DNA of 64,000 bases from Lysobacterales bacterium 15-68-25 (GTDB lineage Bacteria; Pseudomonadota; Gammaproteobacteria; Xanthomonadales; Rhodanobacteraceae), in NCBI GenBank assembly GCA_002279065.1, contig NCKB01000009.1:1-64000 (forward strand), in the 5' to 3' direction. This document shows, piece by piece, positions 41,514 through 53,503 of this stretch. Positions within the stretch are counted from its first letter, which is position 1; the number at the start of each line of letters is the position of its first letter. Below the pieces are notes generated by a model. That model had not been told where the DNA came from. It ran no database searches and saw only the letters and a list, made by a program, of their open reading frames with translations. Made by a program: the position numbers and the translations under genes.

Positions 41514-42572
41514 TCAGCCCAGCAGCGCCGGATGCACCAGCTTGCCGCCATCGACGTTGATGCCGGCCTTGAGCGGAGCGAAGTCGCGCCACTCGCTGCC
41601 GGCCGCCAGGCGCTGCACGTACGGCAGGATCGCCGCCGAGATCGCCACCGACGAGGTCTGCGGCACCGCGCCCGGCATGTTGGTCACGCAGAAGTGCGTC
41701 ACGCCGTGCACGTCGTAGGTCGGCTCCTTCCAGGTGGTCGGGCGCGAGGTCTCGAAGCAGCCGCCCTGGTCGATCGAGATATCGACCAGCACGCTGCCCT
41801 TCTCCATGGTCTTGACCATGTCCTCGGTCACCACGCGCGGCGCCTTGGCGCTGGGAATCAGCACGGCACCGACGACCAGGTCGGCATTGCGCACTTCGTC
41901 AGCCACCGACGACTCGTAGGCGTACAGCGCGGTGACGTTCGGGCCCATGGCCATCATTTCGGCCAGGCGGTCCTGGCGCTTGTCGAACACCACCACGTTG
42001 GCGCCGGCAGCGGCAGCCAGCGCAGCAGCGTTGCCACCGGCCGCGCCGGCGCCCAGCACCACCACCTTGCCGCGCGGCGTGGACGCCATGCCGCCCAGCA
42101 GCTTGCCCTTGCCGCCCTGCGGGCGATGCAGCAGCGTGGTGCCGATCTGGGTGGCGATGCGGCCGGCGATCACCGACATCGGCAGCAGCAGCGGCAGGCC
42201 GCCGTTCTCTTCCACCGACTCGAACGCCACGCCGGTCAGGCCGATGTCGAGCAGGCTCTGGGTCAGCGCCGGCTCGGCGGCCAGGTGCAGGTAGCAGAAC
42301 AGCAGATGATGTTTCTTCAGCAGGGCCAGGTCGCCGGCGATCGGCTCCTTCACCTTGACGATCAGCTCGCCCTTCTCATAGAGCGCGGCCGCGTCGGGAA
42401 CCACCGTCACGCCCTGGCTGGTGTAGGCCTCGTCGGAGAAGCCGCTCTTCTCGCCGGCACCCGCCTGGATGAAAACCTCGTGACCGCGGCGCACCAGGTC
42501 GGCAGCAGCAGCGGGGACCAGGGCGACGCGACCTTCGAGGGTCTTGGTTTCGGAAGGAATACCGATACGCAT
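41514..42572 (-). CDS. ald: Alanine dehydrogenase
   Basis: 352 residues. NAD-dependent reductive amination of pyruvate/alanine oxidation. N-terminal [20 protein letters not shown], substrate lysine in VKVKEP, catalytic His in [13 protein letters not shown] site [14 protein letters not shown] and the terminal ALLG. Transcribed away from trxB and closed by its own terminator at 41440-41468. Confidence 0.95.
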   Translation of the reverse strand: MRIGIPSETKTLEGRVALVPAAAADLVRRGHEVFIQAGAGEKSGFSDEAYTSQGVTVVPDAAALYEKGELIVKVKEPIAGDLALLKKHHLLFCYLHLAAEPALTQSLLDIGLTGVAFESVEENGGLPLLLPMSVIAGRIATQIGTTLLHRPQGGKGKLLGGMASTPRGKVVVLGAGAAGGNAAALAAAAGANVVVFDKRQDRLAEMMAMGPNVTALYAYESSVADEVRNADLVVGAVLIPSAKAPRVVTEDMVKTMEKGSVLVDISIDQGGCFETSRPTTWKEPTYDVHGVTHFCVTNMPGAVPQTSSVAISAAILPYVQRLAAGSEWRDFAPLKAGINVDGGKLVHPALLG

Positions 42573-42728
42573 GGGGAAGCAGTCCTGTGGAGTTCGTGGC
42601 GTCGGCGCCAAGCGGTGCCGGCGTGGGTTGGGAAAGCCATCTGCCTGCCGCTTGAATCGGGCTGCCCGGTTCCCCATCCTTGCGGACTTGAAGAACCTGC
42701 CGCCGCCTCTCGTGCCGGTGGCTTCTGA

Positions 42729-43754
<1,026 letters not shown>

Positions 43755-43837
43755 TGCATCGATGGCGGCAATGACGACCGGTCGACGCGGGACCGGTATC
43801 GTGGGCGCCGCCTGATCCGCTTTACCGAGGAGTGCCC

Positions 43838-45118
43838 ATGCCGGCCCTGAGTGCCCGCCTGCGACTGGTGCTGCTGCGGATACCCCGCCGCCTCTGGTTC
43901 CGTGCGGCGCTCTATGCACTGGTCGGCGTCGGCACCGCACTGCTCGGCACCTTGCTGCGTCCCTGGCTGCCGGTGGGCGTTGCCACCCGCATCGGCGCAT
44001 CGGCCGTCGGCAACATCCTCGGCATCCTCGCCTCGAGCATGCTGGCGGTGACCACGTTCTCGCTCTCCACCATGGTCGCCGCATACAGCACCGCCGGCAG
44101 CAACGCCACGCCGCGCGCGGCGATCCTGCTGGTGGAGGACTCCATCGCCCAGCGCGCGCTGGCCACCTTCATCGGCGTATTCCTGTTCAGCGTGGTCGGG
44201 CTGATCGCCCTGAGCACCGGCATCTACGGTGGCAGCGGGCGGGTCGTGCTGTTCGGCGTCACGATCGTGATGATCGTGGTCATCGTGGTGACCCTGCTCC
44301 GCTGGATCGAACAGCTCTCGAAGCTGGGTCGGGTGGCCGAGACCATCGATCGCGTCGAACATGCCGCACGGCGTGCACTGCAGGAGCGCGCTGCAGCGCC
44401 GAGCCTGCATGCCGCGGATTGGGAACCGCCCCCGCCGGACGCTCTCGCGCTGCACGGCACGCAGGTCGGCTACATCGCCCGCGTCGACCTGCCCATGCTG
44501 CAGTCGCTGGCCGAGGATCACGGGCTGACGGTGTGGGTCGAGGCCGAGGCCGGCCACTTCGCCACGCCCGAGCAGCCGCTGGCACGACTCTCTGGCCGAC
44601 CGGAACCGGCCGTGCGCGAGCAGTTCCTAGACGCCTTCGTGATCACCGACCAGCGCGACTTCGAACAGGATCCGCGCTTTGGCCTGGTCGTACTGACCGA
44701 GGTTGCGCAACGGGCGCTGTCGCCGGCGGTGAACGATCCAGGCACCGCGATCGACGTGCTCGGCACGGTGACGCGCCTGCTGTGCGACTGGGCAGCGGTC
44801 GCGCGCCACGCCGCCGGCGACGGCCACCGGCCCCGACCTGAACCACGCTATCCGCGCGTGAGGTTGCGCTCGCTCGATCCGCGCGATCTTCTCGAAGACG
44901 TCTACGCGCCGCTCGCACGCGACAGCGCGGGGATGCTGGAAGTCGCGATCCGCCTGCACAAGTCGCTGGCGACGCTGGCCGCGCTGGGCAACCCGGCGCT
45001 GCGCGATGCCGCCCATGCCCAGGCTACGCGCGCGCTGCAGATCGCCGACGCACAGCTGGTACTGGCGCAGGACCGGGACCGCCTCCACCAACTGGCCGCC
45101 TGGCGAAACGCGACATGA
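43838..45118 (+). CDS. DUF2254 membrane protein
   Basis: 426 residues. Four hydrophobic helices in the first half (about 20-42, 55-80, 105-130, 135-155), then a soluble cytoplasmic region with LTEVAQRALSPAVNDPGTA, the hallmark of DUF2254. Function unknown. The ATG at 43838 has GAGGAG five nt upstream; a GTG two codons before is disfavoured by spacing. Its stop overlaps the next start (ATGA). Confidence 0.85.
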   Translation: MPALSARLRLVLLRIPRRLWFRAALYALVGVGTALLGTLLRPWLPVGVATRIGASAVGNILGILASSMLAVTTFSLSTMVAAYSTAGSNATPRAAILLVEDSIAQRALATFIGVFLFSVVGLIALSTGIYGGSGRVVLFGVTIVMIVVIVVTLLRWIEQLSKLGRVAETIDRVEHAARRALQERAAAPSLHAADWEPPPPDALALHGTQVGYIARVDLPMLQSLAEDHGLTVWVEAEAGHFATPEQPLARLSGRPEPAVREQFLDAFVITDQRDFEQDPRFGLVVLTEVAQRALSPAVNDPGTAIDVLGTVTRLLCDWAAVARHAAGDGHRPRPEPRYPRVRLRSLDPRDLLEDVYAPLARDSAGMLEVAIRLHKSLATLAALGNPALRDAAHAQATRALQIADAQLVLAQDRDRLHQLAAWRNAT

Positions 45119-46287
45119 GCGGACCGACCAACCCGCTGCAGCCGCGTTTCCACGCGCGGATCGACGAGATTCCGGCGGACACCTGGGACGCGCTGCGGCC
45201 GGACGACAATCCCTTCCTGTCGCATGCCTTCCTGCACGCTCTGGAGCGCACCGGCTGCATCCGCGAAGACTGGGGCTGGGCACCGCATCACCTGGGTCTC
45301 TACCACGGCGACCGGCTGGTCGCCGCCGCGCCGCTGTACCTGAAGGGCAACTCGCACGGCGAGTTCGTGTTCGACTGGAGCTGGGCCAGCGCCTGGGAAC
45401 GTGCCGGGGGCGAGTACTACCCCAAGCTGCTCAACGCCGTGCCTTACTCTCCGGTCTCCGGCGCGCGCCTGCTGGCCGGACGCGATGCGCAGTCCCCGGC
45501 CCTGCGCCGGGCGCTGGTCGCCGCGATGCGCGGCGAGGTCGACCGGCTCGGCTTGTCTTCGCTGCATGCGAACTTCCTCGCCCCGGACGACCTGCCCGCC
45601 TTCGACGATGCCTGGCTGGCACGCACCGACGTGCAGTTCCACTGGCACAACCACGGCTACGCCGACTTCGATGCCTTCCTCGCCGCGCTCAACCACAAGA
45701 AGCGCAAGAACATCCGGCAGGAACGCACCCAGGTCGCCCGCAGCGGACTGCGCATCGAGCGATGCGGTGGCGCCAGCCTGTCGCCGGAGGAGTGGCGGCG
45801 CGTGCATGCGCTGTACGAGGCCACGTTCGACGCCAAGGGCAACCACGCCGCACTGACCCGCGCCTTCTTCCTGGCGCTGGGCGAGACGCTCGGAGATGCC
45901 GTGCAGCTCGCGCTGGCAAGAGACGGCGAACGGATCATGGCGATGGCACTGCTGATCCAAAGCAGCAGCACGCTGTACGGACGCTACTGGGGCTCAGAGA
46001 CGGAGGTGCCCGGCCTGCACTTCGAGCTCTGCTACTACCAGGGCATCGAGCACGCGATCGCACGGGGACTGGCCAGCTTCGAGCCCGGCGCCCAGGGTGA
46101 GCACAAGCTGGCGCGCGGTTTCCTGCCGACGCATACCCATTCGCGTCACTATCTGGCCCATCCGCAGTTCCGCCGCGCCGTGCGCGAGGCACTGGTGCAC
46201 GAGGACGTCTCGGTGAAGGCGTACGCCAGGGAACTGCGCGCGCACAGCCCCTATGTGCGCGACCGTCATCCCGAGGTGGGCGCATGA
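45115..46287 (+). CDS. FemAB/GNAT-like acyltransferase (DUF482)
   Basis: 390 residues of the DUF482 (peptidogalycan biosynthesis/FemAB-like) family, a double GNAT fold. Typical blocks: NPFLSHAFLHALERTG, PLYLKGNSHGEFVFDWSWA, LNHKKRKNIRQERTQV, YGRYWGSETEVPGLHFELCYYQGIEHAI and GEHKLARGF. Substrate unknown; presumed aminoacyl or acyl transfer. Overlaps the DUF2254 gene by 4 nt upstream and aat by 4 nt downstream. Confidence 0.85.
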   Translation: MSGPTNPLQPRFHARIDEIPADTWDALRPDDNPFLSHAFLHALERTGCIREDWGWAPHHLGLYHGDRLVAAAPLYLKGNSHGEFVFDWSWASAWERAGGEYYPKLLNAVPYSPVSGARLLAGRDAQSPALRRALVAAMRGEVDRLGLSSLHANFLAPDDLPAFDDAWLARTDVQFHWHNHGYADFDAFLAALNHKKRKNIRQERTQVARSGLRIERCGGASLSPEEWRRVHALYEATFDAKGNHAALTRAFFLALGETLGDAVQLALARDGERIMAMALLIQSSSTLYGRYWGSETEVPGLHFELCYYQGIEHAIARGLASFEPGAQGEHKLARGFLPTHTHSRHYLAHPQFRRAVREALVHEDVSVKAYARELRAHSPYVRDRHPEVGA

Positions 46288-47018
46288 TCCGCCTGCCCCT
46301 GCTCGACCACTGGCCAGCCACGCGCTTTCCCGATCCGTCGACAGCGCTGGCCGATCCGCCTGGTCTGCTTGCCTTCGGCGGCGACCTCTCGGTGGAGCGC
46401 CTGCGGGCTGCCTATTCGCAGGGTGTCTTCCCCTGGTTCAACGAGGGCGAGCCGATTCTGTGGTGGTCACCCGATCCACGCTGCGTGTTTCGCACCGAAC
46501 GGTTGTGCCAGCCGAATCGCTCGCTGCGGCGCCTGCTCGCGCGCTGCGGCTGGCGGATCACGCTGGATCGCGACTTCATGGGCGTCATGCAGGCCTGCGC
46601 CGCGCCGCGCGATGGCCAGCCCGGCACCTGGATCAGCGACGCGATGGTCGAGGCCTATGCCGCCCTGCATGCCCAGGGCGACGCCCACAGCGTCGAGGTC
46701 TGGGATGGCGAGCGGCTGGTCGGCGGCATCTACGGCGTGGCGTCGGGTCGGCTGTTCAGCGGCGAATCGATGTTCAGCCGCGAGAGCGGCGGCTCGAAGA
46801 TCGCGCTGCTGGCACTGGCGCGCTGGCTGCACGCCTGGGGCTGCCCACTGCTCGATGCCCAGGTGAGCAACCCGCACCTGCTCGGCCTGGGTGCCGAGGA
46901 GATTCCCCGTTCCACGTTTCTGGCCAGCCTGCGGACACTGTCGACTGCAGTGCTGGACGAGGGTGTGTGGCGGCGTGTCGAACCGACGCTGGCCAAGACA
47001 TTGCTGAGCACGCCCTAG
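46284..47018 (+). CDS. aat: Leucyl/phenylalanyl-tRNA-protein transferase
   Basis: 244 residues. Adds Leu or Phe to N-terminal Arg/Lys of proteins, marking them for ClpS-ClpAP. Family blocks: GLLAFGGDLSVERLRAAY, GVFPWFNEGEPILWWSPDPR, GGIYGVASGRLFSGESMFSR and SKIALLALARWLHAWG. Last gene of a tightly overlapping three-gene unit with DUF2254 and FemAB-like genes. The infA gene that often follows aat in gammaproteobacteria is not present. Confidence 0.95.
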   Translation: MIRLPLLDHWPATRFPDPSTALADPPGLLAFGGDLSVERLRAAYSQGVFPWFNEGEPILWWSPDPRCVFRTERLCQPNRSLRRLLARCGWRITLDRDFMGVMQACAAPRDGQPGTWISDAMVEAYAALHAQGDAHSVEVWDGERLVGGIYGVASGRLFSGESMFSRESGGSKIALLALARWLHAWGCPLLDAQVSNPHLLGLGAEEIPRSTFLASLRTLSTAVLDEGVWRRVEPTLAKTLLSTP

Positions 47019-47344
47019 TCGCGGCGCTCCCGACGTCACCGAGGTCGCTCTCCGCTTGACGCGGTAGGCCCGGTGACTTCCTGCTGCTCATTGTGGTGCT
47101 GGGGAGCTCACTTTTGGGCGATGCCGGCACGCGCTGTTCGTCGTAATTTCTTTCCGGCAATAGGCCAACGGTCTTGCTTGAACGAATTCGTGACGACGAA
47201 TTAACTTCAGACATACATCGCCGTTCACACAACGCGGTGATGCCCAGGCTCGCAGCTTCCCCCTAAGTGCTGCGTGCTCCCCCAACCACCCAATGTCACG
47301 GCCAGATCGAGCCGGGATCGGGTGTTCTTTGTCCGGAGTTAACA
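47019..47344 (+). promoter_or_regulatory. Intergenic region and leader of the TonB receptor gene
   Basis: 326 bp without a gene. A possible promoter has TTGCTT at 47174-47179 and GAATTA at 47198-47203 (18-bp spacer), overlapped by the dyad at 47185-47202. The transcript leader would be about 135 nt. Nothing else is recognisable. Confidence 0.35.
47185..47202. promoter_or_regulatory. 18-bp dyad (operator candidate)
   Basis: AATTCGT-GACG-ACGAATT, perfect 7-bp arms, overlapping the putative spacer and -10 of the TonB receptor promoter. TonB receptor genes in this order are often controlled by nearby regulators through such palindromes; no regulator gene is adjacent here. Confidence 0.45.
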
Positions 47345-50272
47345 ATGAAGCAAAAAACTCTGCTGGCTACCGCCATCACGGCGGCGCTTGCGCTGAATGC
47401 GTGGGCCGTATCGGCCCAGGAAGCAGCCACCAACAACGCGCCCCCCAGCAACTCCGCTAGTTCACAGGGCAACCCCAAGCAGTTGCAGACCATTGTGGTC
47501 ACCGGTTCGCGAATCCGCAGTGTCGACGTGGAAACGGCCCAGCCCGTCTTCACCATGACACAGCAGGACATCCAGAAGACCGGCCTGACCACTGCCGGCG
47601 ACATCCTCAACCACATGACCGTCGCCAGCGCGACCACCTACGGCAAGGCCAGCGTGCTTGCCTCGAACTTCGAGCAGGGCGGCCAGTACATCAACATGCG
47701 CCACCTCGGTGAGCAGCGCGTACTGGTGCTGGTGAACGGCAAGCGTTGGGCGACCGGCATCGATGGCCTCACCGATGTATCCAACATCCCATCGGCGCTG
47801 ATCGAGCGCGTCGAAGTACTCAAGGATGGCGCGTCGTCCGTCTACGGCTCCGATGCGATCGCCGGCGTGGTCAACTTCATCCTGAAGGACCACTACGACG
47901 GCGCCGAGGTGAGTGGATATCTCGGCCAGAACCAGGGCGGCGATGGCACCACTGACAACTATTCGTTCACCGTCGGCGGCTCCAACAAGAAGTCGGCGAT
48001 CGTGTTCAACGCCAACTTCAACAAGCAGAATGCCGTATGGGCGAATAGCCGCGACTGGACCCGCTATCCCTACGGTTTGGCGCATTCCACCGACGCACTG
48101 AGCGGCATCAGCCCCTGGGGGCGCTACACCACCGACACCAGCGAAAACTTCGGCGGCCCGTTCTACGTGATCAACCACACCGGTTCGTATGATGGGGTGG
48201 GCACAGCCGCCGACTCGCGCGACCCGGCCAATTACCACCAGGGTGTGACCACCGCCGACCGCTTCAACCCGACTCAGCAGATGATGATGCGCATCCCGAG
48301 CGAGCTGAAGTCGGTGTTCACGCAGGGGCACTATGACCTCACGGACAACCTGACCTTCCGCGCCACCGGGATGTACTCCGAGCGCGACTCGAGCGCCCAG
48401 ATCGCCGGCTACCCGCTGACCTCGTGGGCACAGAGCAACTATCCGGTCTTCATCGACAAGGACAGCTACTACAACCCGCTCCCTGGTCAGGACCTGGCTT
48501 TCGCGCGCCGGACGTTCGAATTGCCGCGAGTAACGCGCAACAATGCCAAGACTTTCCATTTTGACGCGGGTGTCGAGGGCTACTTCAACGTCGGCGAGCA
48601 CGAGTGGAGCTGGGACGCGGGCATCAACTACAACAAGCTCGACGGCGTGGTCACCAGCACCGGCAACCTCAACCTGATCGCACTGAAGAACGCGCTGGGT
48701 CCGTCGTTCCTCAATGCCGATGGTGTCGTGCAGTGCGGCACGGCCGCCAACCCGATCCCTCTGGGCACCAGCCTGTCCGGTGGCCAGTGCGTTCCGTTCA
48801 ACATCCTCGGTGGCCCCAACGGGGCGACGCCGCAGGCGCTGGCCTACATCAGCTCGCTCGGCCAGGCGACGTACGGTGATACGTCCAAGATCTACTCGGC
48901 GAACATCACCGGCGACCTGTTCAGCATGCCGCTGGACGCGGGGGACTTCAGCTTTGCCGCCGGCGTCGAGCATCGTGACGAATCCGGCTACGACCGCCCG
49001 GGCCAGTTCGAGCAGTCCGGTTTCTCCACCGACCTGGCCGCCGCGTCGACCAACGGCAAGTACCAGACGAACGAAGCGTATGTCGAGTTCAGCGTGCCGG
49101 TACTGAGGGACCTGCCCGGCGCCAAGGAGCTGTCCTTCGACGTGGCCAGCCGCTACTCGAACTACAGCAACTTCGGCAGTACCACCAACAACAAGTACAG
49201 CTTCATGTGGAAGCCGATCGAGGACGTGCTGGTCCGCGGCACTTATGCCGAGGGCTTCCGCGCGCCGACCATCGGCGACATCTCCGGCGGTGGCTCGCAG
49301 AGCTTTGACACTTATATCGATCCTTGCGATACCAAGTACGGCGTGGCGGCGACCAACTCGGCGGTGGCCGCCCGCTGCCAGGCAGCCGGCGTTCCGGCGA
49401 ACTTCCGCCAGCTGGACACGGCCGGGGCGCCGGTGGCCAGCTCCGGTGGCGATCAGGGCACGGTGCCCTTCAACGCCGGCGTGGGCAACATCAATCTGCA
49501 GCCGGAAAGCGCCACCACCCGCACGCTGGGCCTGGTTTACAGCCCCGCTTCGGTCCGCGGCCTGGATGTCAGCCTCGACTGGTACAAGGTCAAAGTCACC
49601 AACATCATCACCAGCATCTCGGCGCAGTACGTCATGGACCAGTGCCTGGTGCAGGGCGTGTCCAGCTGGTGCAACGACTTCACCCGCGGCAGCAACGGGC
49701 AGATCAACAGCCTCAACCGCGGCAATGCCAACCTGGGCGCCATCCAGACCGAGGGCTACGATTTCGGCGTGCACTATCGACTGCCGGAGTTCTCGTTCGG
49801 TCAGTTCGTGGTGTCGCTCGACAGCACCTACCTGAAGTCCTACGACCAGCAAAGTGCATCCGGCGCCCCGTACGACACCTATGCCGGTACCTGGTCGTAC
49901 CCGCGCGTGAAGGGCAACCTTGGCCTCGATTGGTCGCTCGGCAACTTCGGCGCCACCTGGGGTCTGCGCTACCAGGGTGCCTTCCGCGACTACTGCTGGG
50001 ATGCGAGCGCGGGAATCGAGTGCAACCAGCCCAACTACACCAGCGCCACCTGGGGCACCATCGGCGCCAACCGCAAGGGGGCGATCGTGTTCAATGACGC
50101 CCAGTTCCGCTGGAAGGCGCCGTGGAACGCGACGTTCTCGGTCGGCGTAAACAACGTGTTCGATCGTCGTCCGCCGATCACCTACAGCGTGGTCAACAGC
50201 GACGCGGCATCGTATGACCCGGCGCTGGACCTGACCCGGTACTTCTACGTCAGCTACAACCAGAAGTTCTGA
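47345..50272 (+). CDS. TonB-dependent outer-membrane receptor
   Basis: 975 residues. Signal peptide (MKQKTLLATAITAALALNAW, cleaved near VSAQE), TonB-box-like LQTIVVTGSRI near residue 48, plug domain to about 190 (QYINMRHLGEQRVLVLVNGK, SALIERVEVLKDGASSVYGS, AIAGVVNFIL), then a long beta-barrel ending in the terminal aromatic YNQKF. Paired cysteines in extracellular-type loops (for example CGTAANP...GQC, DPCDTKYG...ARC) may be disulfides. The ATG at 47345 has GGAGT six nt upstream. Ligand unknown; large receptors of this type take up siderophores, saccharides or peptides. Confidence 0.93.
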   Translation: MKQKTLLATAITAALALNAWAVSAQEAATNNAPPSNSASSQGNPKQLQTIVVTGSRIRSVDVETAQPVFTMTQQDIQKTGLTTAGDILNHMTVASATTYGKASVLASNFEQGGQYINMRHLGEQRVLVLVNGKRWATGIDGLTDVSNIPSALIERVEVLKDGASSVYGSDAIAGVVNFILKDHYDGAEVSGYLGQNQGGDGTTDNYSFTVGGSNKKSAIVFNANFNKQNAVWANSRDWTRYPYGLAHSTDALSGISPWGRYTTDTSENFGGPFYVINHTGSYDGVGTAADSRDPANYHQGVTTADRFNPTQQMMMRIPSELKSVFTQGHYDLTDNLTFRATGMYSERDSSAQIAGYPLTSWAQSNYPVFIDKDSYYNPLPGQDLAFARRTFELPRVTRNNAKTFHFDAGVEGYFNVGEHEWSWDAGINYNKLDGVVTSTGNLNLIALKNALGPSFLNADGVVQCGTAANPIPLGTSLSGGQCVPFNILGGPNGATPQALAYISSLGQATYGDTSKIYSANITGDLFSMPLDAGDFSFAAGVEHRDESGYDRPGQFEQSGFSTDLAAASTNGKYQTNEAYVEFSVPVLRDLPGAKELSFDVASRYSNYSNFGSTTNNKYSFMWKPIEDVLVRGTYAEGFRAPTIGDISGGGSQSFDTYIDPCDTKYGVAATNSAVAARCQAAGVPANFRQLDTAGAPVASSGGDQGTVPFNAGVGNINLQPESATTRTLGLVYSPASVRGLDVSLDWYKVKVTNIITSISAQYVMDQCLVQGVSSWCNDFTRGSNGQINSLNRGNANLGAIQTEGYDFGVHYRLPEFSFGQFVVSLDSTYLKSYDQQSASGAPYDTYAGTWSYPRVKGNLGLDWSLGNFGATWGLRYQGAFRDYCWDASAGIECNQPNYTSATWGTIGANRKGAIVFNDAQFRWKAPWNATFSVGVNNVFDRRPPITYSVVNSDAASYDPALDLTRYFYVSYNQKF

Positions 50273-50294
50273 CCAGGCGCTTCATGAAGAGGAA

Positions 50295-50320
50295 TCCGGA
50301 GCCCCGCAAGGGGCTCCGGA
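50295..50320 (+). terminator. Hairpin after the TonB receptor gene
   Basis: TCCGGAGCCCC-GCAA-GGGGCTCCGGA, perfect 11-bp stem with a GNRA tetraloop, 23 bp after the stop. No T-run follows, so termination may be inefficient or the hairpin may act as a 3' stabiliser. Confidence 0.7.
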
Positions 50321-50593
50321 TGCGCCGAAACACGTCCGAACTGCGCTGCAAGACCGGAGATTCCACTTCGTCTCGCACGGCATCGCGGGCTCGACGTCCA
50401 GTGCCGCGGGGTACGCATCGCACCAAATTCATCTGATCGCGCCATCAGCCGGTCAGTTCGAGGTTCCAGTAACACCATGGCTACGGCTTGCGCATGGAAT
50501 GCACGAGCCATCAAGGCACGAAGAGGCCTGATGTCTTTGGTTGCTGACTGGGCCGGCCGCCCTGCTCTCCCACACCCACAGGCGGTCGCTGCT

Positions 50594-50631
50594 GCCGCGT
50601 CGGCTCCCCCCCAGGCCGACGCGGCCTTTTT
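50594..50631 (+). terminator. Rho-independent terminator with no assigned gene
   Basis: GCCGCGTCGG and CCGACGCGGC arms (10 bp, perfect) around a C-rich 12-nt loop, followed by CTTTTT. Oriented for plus-strand transcripts, 320 bp beyond the TonB receptor stop. Confidence 0.75.
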
Positions 50632-50803
50632 AATCCCGTCCCCGGAGCGCACGCCACCGGCTTCGTCCGCAGCACGCAGCTTCGGTGTCCGCCCAATGAA
50701 ATGTCCCCGGAGCCCGGAAACCGCCTCCGCTTCTCGCGACGGCCTTTCGGGACCAGCGCGTCAGGGCGCTGAACGCGACGCCCCCAGGACAATCGGCCGC
50801 GGC

Positions 50804-51496
50804 TCAGGCCTGCGGCTGGAGGGTGAACAGGATCGAGACCGGCCGCCCGGTCTCCGGATGCAGCGGCTCGTCCACCGCGGCCAGGGCCAGCCCGGCGGCA
50901 AGAAAAGCCTGCTGCCAGCCGGCCAGGGTGCGGAAATACCAGGGCGCCGCCTCGCCGAAGCCGTCGCCGCAGCCGGTCCATGAGCCCTCGCGCCAGCCAT
51001 CACGATACGGCGCCTCGTCGCAGGCACTCCACGGATGCAGGGTCTGGATCACCAGTACGCCTGCCGGCGACAGCAACAACGGGATCGCGCGCAGCAGTGC
51101 GTCGACCGACTCGCACCCCAGCAGCGAGAAGTTGCAGACCACCACGTCGGCCCGCTCTCGCAGTTCGCCCGCGGCAACCGCGGCGTAGTCCATCACCCGG
51201 TAACGCCCGCCTCCGGCGGCACGCGCCACCTCGATCAGTGCCGGCACCGCGTCCACGCCCAGCGCGTCGATGCCCCGCTCGGCCAACGCGCGCACCAGCC
51301 AGCCCTCGCCGCAACCGAGGTCGATCACCCGGCGCGGCGAGCGGGTGCATACGGTGGAGACGACAGCGGCGTCCGTCACCAGTCGGCGGCTGGCGATGCG
51401 CCTCTCGCGCACCGCGCGCGACCACGCGGCCACGTTACCCCGGTCATGCCAGACGGCAAGGATGTCGCGCTCGGGATCGATGTGCGTCGGTTTCAA
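50804..51496 (-). CDS. Class I SAM-dependent methyltransferase
   Basis: 230 residues. Methyltransferase motif I VIDLGCGEGWLVRALAERG, acidic loop GVDAVPALIEVA, motif II VVVCNFSLLG and motif III LLSPAGVLVIQTLHP. Similar to small-molecule methyltransferases of the Methyltransf_11 type. The substrate is unknown. Convergent with the TonB receptor and upstream of a 153-aa exported protein gene running the same way. Confidence 0.85.
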   Translation of the reverse strand: MKPTHIDPERDILAVWHDRGNVAAWSRAVRERRIASRRLVTDAAVVSTVCTRSPRRVIDLGCGEGWLVRALAERGIDALGVDAVPALIEVARAAGGGRYRVMDYAAVAAGELRERADVVVCNFSLLGCESVDALLRAIPLLLSPAGVLVIQTLHPWSACDEAPYRDGWREGSWTGCGDGFGEAAPWYFRTLAGWQQAFLAAGLALAAVDEPLHPETGRPVSILFTLQPQA

Positions 51497-51576
51497 CAGC
51501 AGGGCCCGCCAGGCGAGTTGCCGCCGAGCCTAGAGCGCGCGGACAGCGCGATCCAGACTCGCTGCCCGGCATCGGA

Positions 51577-52038
51577 TCACTGCAACTCGGTGCCGCCGGC
51601 CTTGGCCACGTAGCTGGCCGGCGGAGGGGCGACGGCGCGAGGCATGGCCAGCGGACGATGGTTCGCCCCCCAGCGGGCGGCGATCGAGCGATCGTCGTAT
51701 GACGCCGGCTCAACCGACAGCAGGCGGAAATGGGCGGAAGCTCGCCCGTTCGCCAACGGCGTCGTCTCCAGCGCGAGATGGAACACGGCCTGCGACCAAC
51801 GGCTGCGTCCGTCGCGGTGGGCCGGACCGCGCACCCACCCCTCCAGGTCCTCGCGCAGCGCCTTGCCGAGCTGTGGCGTCAGCCGCTGGCGGGTCACGAT
51901 CTGGTGCACGTGCCCCTGCGCATCGACGGTGGCCAGCGCGTCCACGCGCATCGTGGTGGCGGCGGACGCCGCAGGTACCAGGGCCGTCGCGCCGATCATC
52001 GCGACCGCCCAGGCGGCCCCCTTCACTGGAAGCTTCAT
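51577..52038 (-). CDS. Exported hypothetical protein
   Basis: 153 residues with a signal peptide (MKLPVKGAAWAVAMIGATALV, cleaved near ASA). Mature part starts TTMRVDALATVDAQGHVHQIV and continues with alternating strands and a helix around LGKALREDLEGWV. This arrangement is reminiscent of TonB/TolA C-terminal-like domains, but the match is not firm. Family not recognised. 80 bp upstream of the methyltransferase. Confidence 0.6.
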   Translation of the reverse strand: MKLPVKGAAWAVAMIGATALVPAASAATTMRVDALATVDAQGHVHQIVTRQRLTPQLGKALREDLEGWVRGPAHRDGRSRWSQAVFHLALETTPLANGRASAHFRLLSVEPASYDDRSIAARWGANHRPLAMPRAVAPPPASYVAKAGGTELQ

Positions 52039-52163
52039 GGCATGTCCCTCGCTATGGTGCCGACACCGTCCGCCGCGGTCACGGCGGATCCTCCGGCGGC
52101 ATCAGCCTCCCGCCAACCGGCTGTCATGGCAAGCGTTTGTTTTTGCGAGGAGATACGCCGCGG

Positions 52164-53420
<1,257 letters not shown>

Positions 53421-53503
53421 GGGGATGGCTTGGACAGGTGGCCGCGAGGGCGCGGCGGAAGCCTGCAAGGATACCCGATGCGCCCGAGCACTCCCCAGCC
53501 GGA

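Larger units (their letters stand above)
50273..50803. other. Intergenic region with two strong hairpins
   Basis: 531 bp between the TonB receptor and the convergent methyltransferase gene. Holds the hairpin at 50295-50320 just after the receptor and a second terminator at 50594-50631. The intervening ~270 bp contain only GC-driven frames. A short independent transcript ending at 50631 is possible. Confidence 0.5.

Noticed and set aside
47462..49852. 796-residue minus-strand frame opposite the TonB receptor
   Set aside because: Shadow of a clear receptor gene, without signal or family motifs.
50477..50983. 168-residue plus-strand frame after the TonB receptor
   Set aside because: Runs through a terminator hairpin and then antisense to the methyltransferase; low-complexity Ala/Arg/Pro composition.
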